From the NCBI RefSeq assembly GCF_018223745.1, contig NZ_CP073653.1, forward strand, positions 5,258,001 through 5,322,000: a DNA stretch of 64,000 nt, in the 5' to 3' direction. The stretch is from Clostridium beijerinckii (GTDB lineage: Bacteria > Bacillota > Clostridia > Clostridiales > Clostridiaceae). The notes under the pieces are model-generated. The model had not been told where the DNA came from. It did not search any database and saw only the letters and a list, made by a program, of their open reading frames with translations. A program made the translations under genes and the position numbers. Below are positions 62,005-64,000 of the stretch, piece after piece; positions within the stretch are counted from its first letter, which is position 1, and every line of letters begins with the position of its first letter.

Positions 62005-63165
62005 TTATTTATTACCACTTTTTTGATTATTATCAGCATTCATATATAAGTTTTCCAAGTTTCTTGATATTGCTCTAGCGCTAAAACCTGACTTCATAAT
62101 ATCTTCAGAGGTATCCTTTCTACTATATCCATCTTTATATTTCAGAATTATCTTTGCCCATTCCTCTGGTGGACTATCTAAAGAAACAGATTTCCAATAA
62201 TGAGTTATCTTTATTTCATTACTTATAGCATCAGAGGCTACAGCCATCAATGCTGCTGCTTGAACTTCTATCCCAACCACTGGAAGACCCTCATAATGAG
62301 ATGGAAAAACAAATATATCCGACGCTTGTAGAATGTTATGAATTTCATTACAAAGTCCATAAAATATTACTTTATCCTCTAAATTCAGTGATCTAACCTT
62401 ATCCTCAATCTTTTCTTTTAATTCTCCCTCTCCAATTAGCAATAGCACTGAATTACTATATTGCTTATTCACAGAATTAAAAATATCTATTAAGAAATCA
62501 TGGTTTTTTTGATAGCTAAAGCGCCCTACATGAGTTAATACAAATTTGTCTTCCAAATTTAATTTTCTTCTATATTCTTTTCTTATCCCTTCATTATAAA
62601 TAAACTTTTTTTCATCAATACCATTATTTATAACCTTAGCCTTTTCATCTCTTACATCTTCCTTAGAGAACATCCATTGTGCCGCATTAGTTGAGCATGC
62701 AAATTCATAATTAACTACATATTTCCAAAGACTTCTTATAATGTTCTGTATTCCTAAATGTAAATGATAAAACCTCTTATCTCTACTTATTCTATCATTA
62801 TGTGAATGCATAATAATTGTAGGTGTTTTACATATTTTAAAAACAACTGCTTCAAAAAAGCTTTTTGCACGATCGCCGTGTATATGTACTACTGAGTATT
62901 TTTTATCTTTTTGCAATCTATATAAATCTATAAAAGATTTCAGCCTTTTAATCCCATTATTTTTTTCTAAACATATTATTTGTCCACCCATTTTCTCAAC
63001 ACTTTCATCATAGAATTCAGTTTCTTCTTTATTCTTATATACTACATAATCAAACTTAACTTTATTTAAATGCATATTTCTATTTATATTTAATATAAAG
63101 GCTTGAATTCCTCCAGCTCCTAATGAATCCACAACTTGGAGAACTCTTAACGTTTTATTTTCCAT
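62005..63165 (-). CDS. Family 4 glycosyltransferase (386 aa)
   Basis: GT-B enzyme with LQVVDSLGAGGIQAFILNINR at the N-terminus, HIHGDRAK in the acceptor domain, VIPN-equivalent VINNGIDEKKF, THVGRFSYQKNHDFLI, and VFPSHYEGLPVVGIEVQAA in the donor domain. It resembles EpsF/CapM-type transferases of exopolysaccharide loci. GAAGGAAGG precedes the ATG. A 134-base gap with no terminator separates it from the polymerase gene upstream, so they may share a transcript. Confidence 0.92.
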   Translation of the reverse strand: MENKTLRVLQVVDSLGAGGIQAFILNINRNMHLNKVKFDYVVYKNKEETEFYDESVEKMGGQIICLEKNNGIKRLKSFIDLYRLQKDKKYSVVHIHGDRAKSFFEAVVFKICKTPTIIMHSHNDRISRDKRFYHLHLGIQNIIRSLWKYVVNYEFACSTNAAQWMFSKEDVRDEKAKVINNGIDEKKFIYNEGIRKEYRRKLNLEDKFVLTHVGRFSYQKNHDFLIDIFNSVNKQYSNSVLLLIGEGELKEKIEDKVRSLNLEDKVIFYGLCNEIHNILQASDIFVFPSHYEGLPVVGIEVQAAALMAVASDAISNEIKITHYWKSVSLDSPPEEWAKIILKYKDGYSRKDTSEDIMKSGFSARAISRNLENLYMNADNNQKSGNK

Positions 63166-63299
63166 AACAACCTTCCTTCATCTGATATCAGGCACTATAA
63201 TCATCATTCACATATATGAAATTTCGCTTTCTAAGATTCATGAGTAAATTCTTCTCATGAAATCACTCTTCACTTATGAATAGATAATTAATTTTTATC

Positions 63300-64000
63300 T
63301 TATTCTATACTAGCAGTAGCACATTCTTGCGAATCACTGTCTATAATGTTGTTTCCTAGATACGTAGCAATCACAGCAAAAGTAAAGCAGCCTGTTACAT
63401 CCGTAAATATAGCTTCTGCAGTAGATGCTATTAAAATATATAATAGCAGCAAAAATGCCGCTGATTGAATTTCTCTATTATACTGATATCTTTTCTGTAT
63501 TGATTTAAATATATTCAATATAATCCATAAAAATATAATTAAACCCAAAAAGCCAAATTGACCATATACATAAGGCCAAAAAGTATCACCAATATACGAA
63601 TGAGCGGTTTCCTCTAATCCACTAACTACATTTATTCCATATTCATAATATATAGGCGAATAATAATCTCCGGATATTTCTGATGCAAAGGTTCCAAAAC
63701 CACTTCCAAAAGGTATATATTTGCAAGCTAGTTTATAACCTACTATAAATAGCGCTGGCCGAGCAGCTGTAAGATAATATGATGCATATTCCATTATTTT
63801 GTTATACGTCGAGAAGATTCCTATGACAGCAAGTATCAATATATATCTTATTTTTATAGATTTAGCATATTTCATAACTAATTTCATAAAGAAATATCCT
63901 AATATGAATACAAATGCTTTATTTCTTAATGTAAAAAACAATATAGCTATTGATTCAAAAATAATAAAATTATCAAACTTTCTTCTATTATCACTTAATA
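63300..64000 (-). CDS. O-antigen/polysaccharide polymerase, Wzy type (partial, 5' end beyond window)
   Basis: Hydrophobic protein of which the last about 233 residues are visible. The frame stays open through the right edge without a start (upstream of residue TTG 63941 it reads RRKFDNFIIFESIAILFF), so the true start lies outside. Several membrane helices flank a loop containing FGSGFGTFASEISGDYYSP and YGQFGFLGLIIFLW. Such a large loop with GxGxG/F plus a downstream membrane pair is typical of the Wzy_C/O-antigen ligase superfamily. It would join repeat units outside the membrane after the flippase. The C-terminus is short and polar. Confidence 0.82.
   Translation of the reverse strand, partial: LSDNRRKFDNFIIFESIAILFFTLRNKAFVFILGYFFMKLVMKYAKSIKIRYILILAVIGIFSTYNKIMEYASYYLTAARPALFIVGYKLACKYIPFGSGFGTFASEISGDYYSPIYYEYGINVVSGLEETAHSYIGDTFWPYVYGQFGFLGLIIFLWIILNIFKSIQKRYQYNREIQSAAFLLLLYILIASTAEAIFTDVTGCFTFAVIATYLGNNIIDSDSQECATASIE

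Overview
The window is AT-rich, low-GC Firmicute DNA and fits Clostridium sensu stricto, probably the C. beijerinckii group. The reasons are codon use, strong AGGAGG-type ribosome sites, solventogenic-clostridium style choline-binding proteins, and proteins close in design to CspA, the secreted choline-binding protein described from C. beijerinckii NCIMB 8052. The species is an inference. No tRNA, rRNA, CRISPR array, intact insertion sequence or prophage was seen.

Layout. (1) 1-9.3 kb, minus strand: a large cadherin-like/choline-binding surface protein, a small zinc-ribbon membrane protein and two tandem bifunctional autolysins (glucosaminidase, choline-binding repeats, amidase). (2) 9.6-17.4 kb: a small Cys-rich protein, a membrane diguanylate cyclase, and a maltose-type PTS locus with two RpiR regulators, a GH4 6-phospho-alpha-glucosidase, EIICB, and a separate EIIA on the other strand. 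(3) 17.9-27.9 kb, minus strand: a tightly overlapping glycosylation operon with a double glycosyltransferase, SDR epimerase, PLP aminotransferase, unrecognised Rossmann-like protein, hexapeptide acyltransferase, UDP-GlcNAc-type dehydrogenase and a glycosyltransferase with TPRs. A decayed acetyltransferase tail lies inside it. (4) 28.2-29.9 kb, plus strand: two signal-less proteins that share a C-terminal domain, bracketed by related hairpin repeats. (5) 30-31.6 kb: prfC, with a start-stop mini-ORF in its leader. (6) 32-55 kb: eight more choline-binding proteins, including four CspA-like paralogues in two subfamilies and two adhesins with N-terminal choline-binding repeats. A glycerophosphodiester phosphodiesterase and a chemotaxis receptor lie among them. 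(7) 56-64 kb, minus strand: a MacB-type ABC transporter flanked by direct repeats, then a polysaccharide locus (flippase, three glycosyltransferases, and a polymerase that runs off the right edge).

How it fits together. Twelve choline-binding proteins in 64 kb suggest a wall with choline-decorated teichoic acid, with autolysins and adhesins docked on it and two glycan loci adding surface sugars. Three of the choline-binding genes carry the same 14-base promoter core; two of these match the SigD (sigma-28) pattern TAAA-N15-nnCGATAA exactly and one has a single -35 mismatch. This ties part of the set to a motility/cell-separation regulon.

The best candidate for an undescribed system is the divergent pair made by the glycosylation operon and the two signal-less beta-domain proteins at 28.2-29.9 kb. 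It could be a dedicated glycosylated surface or spore-layer structure.
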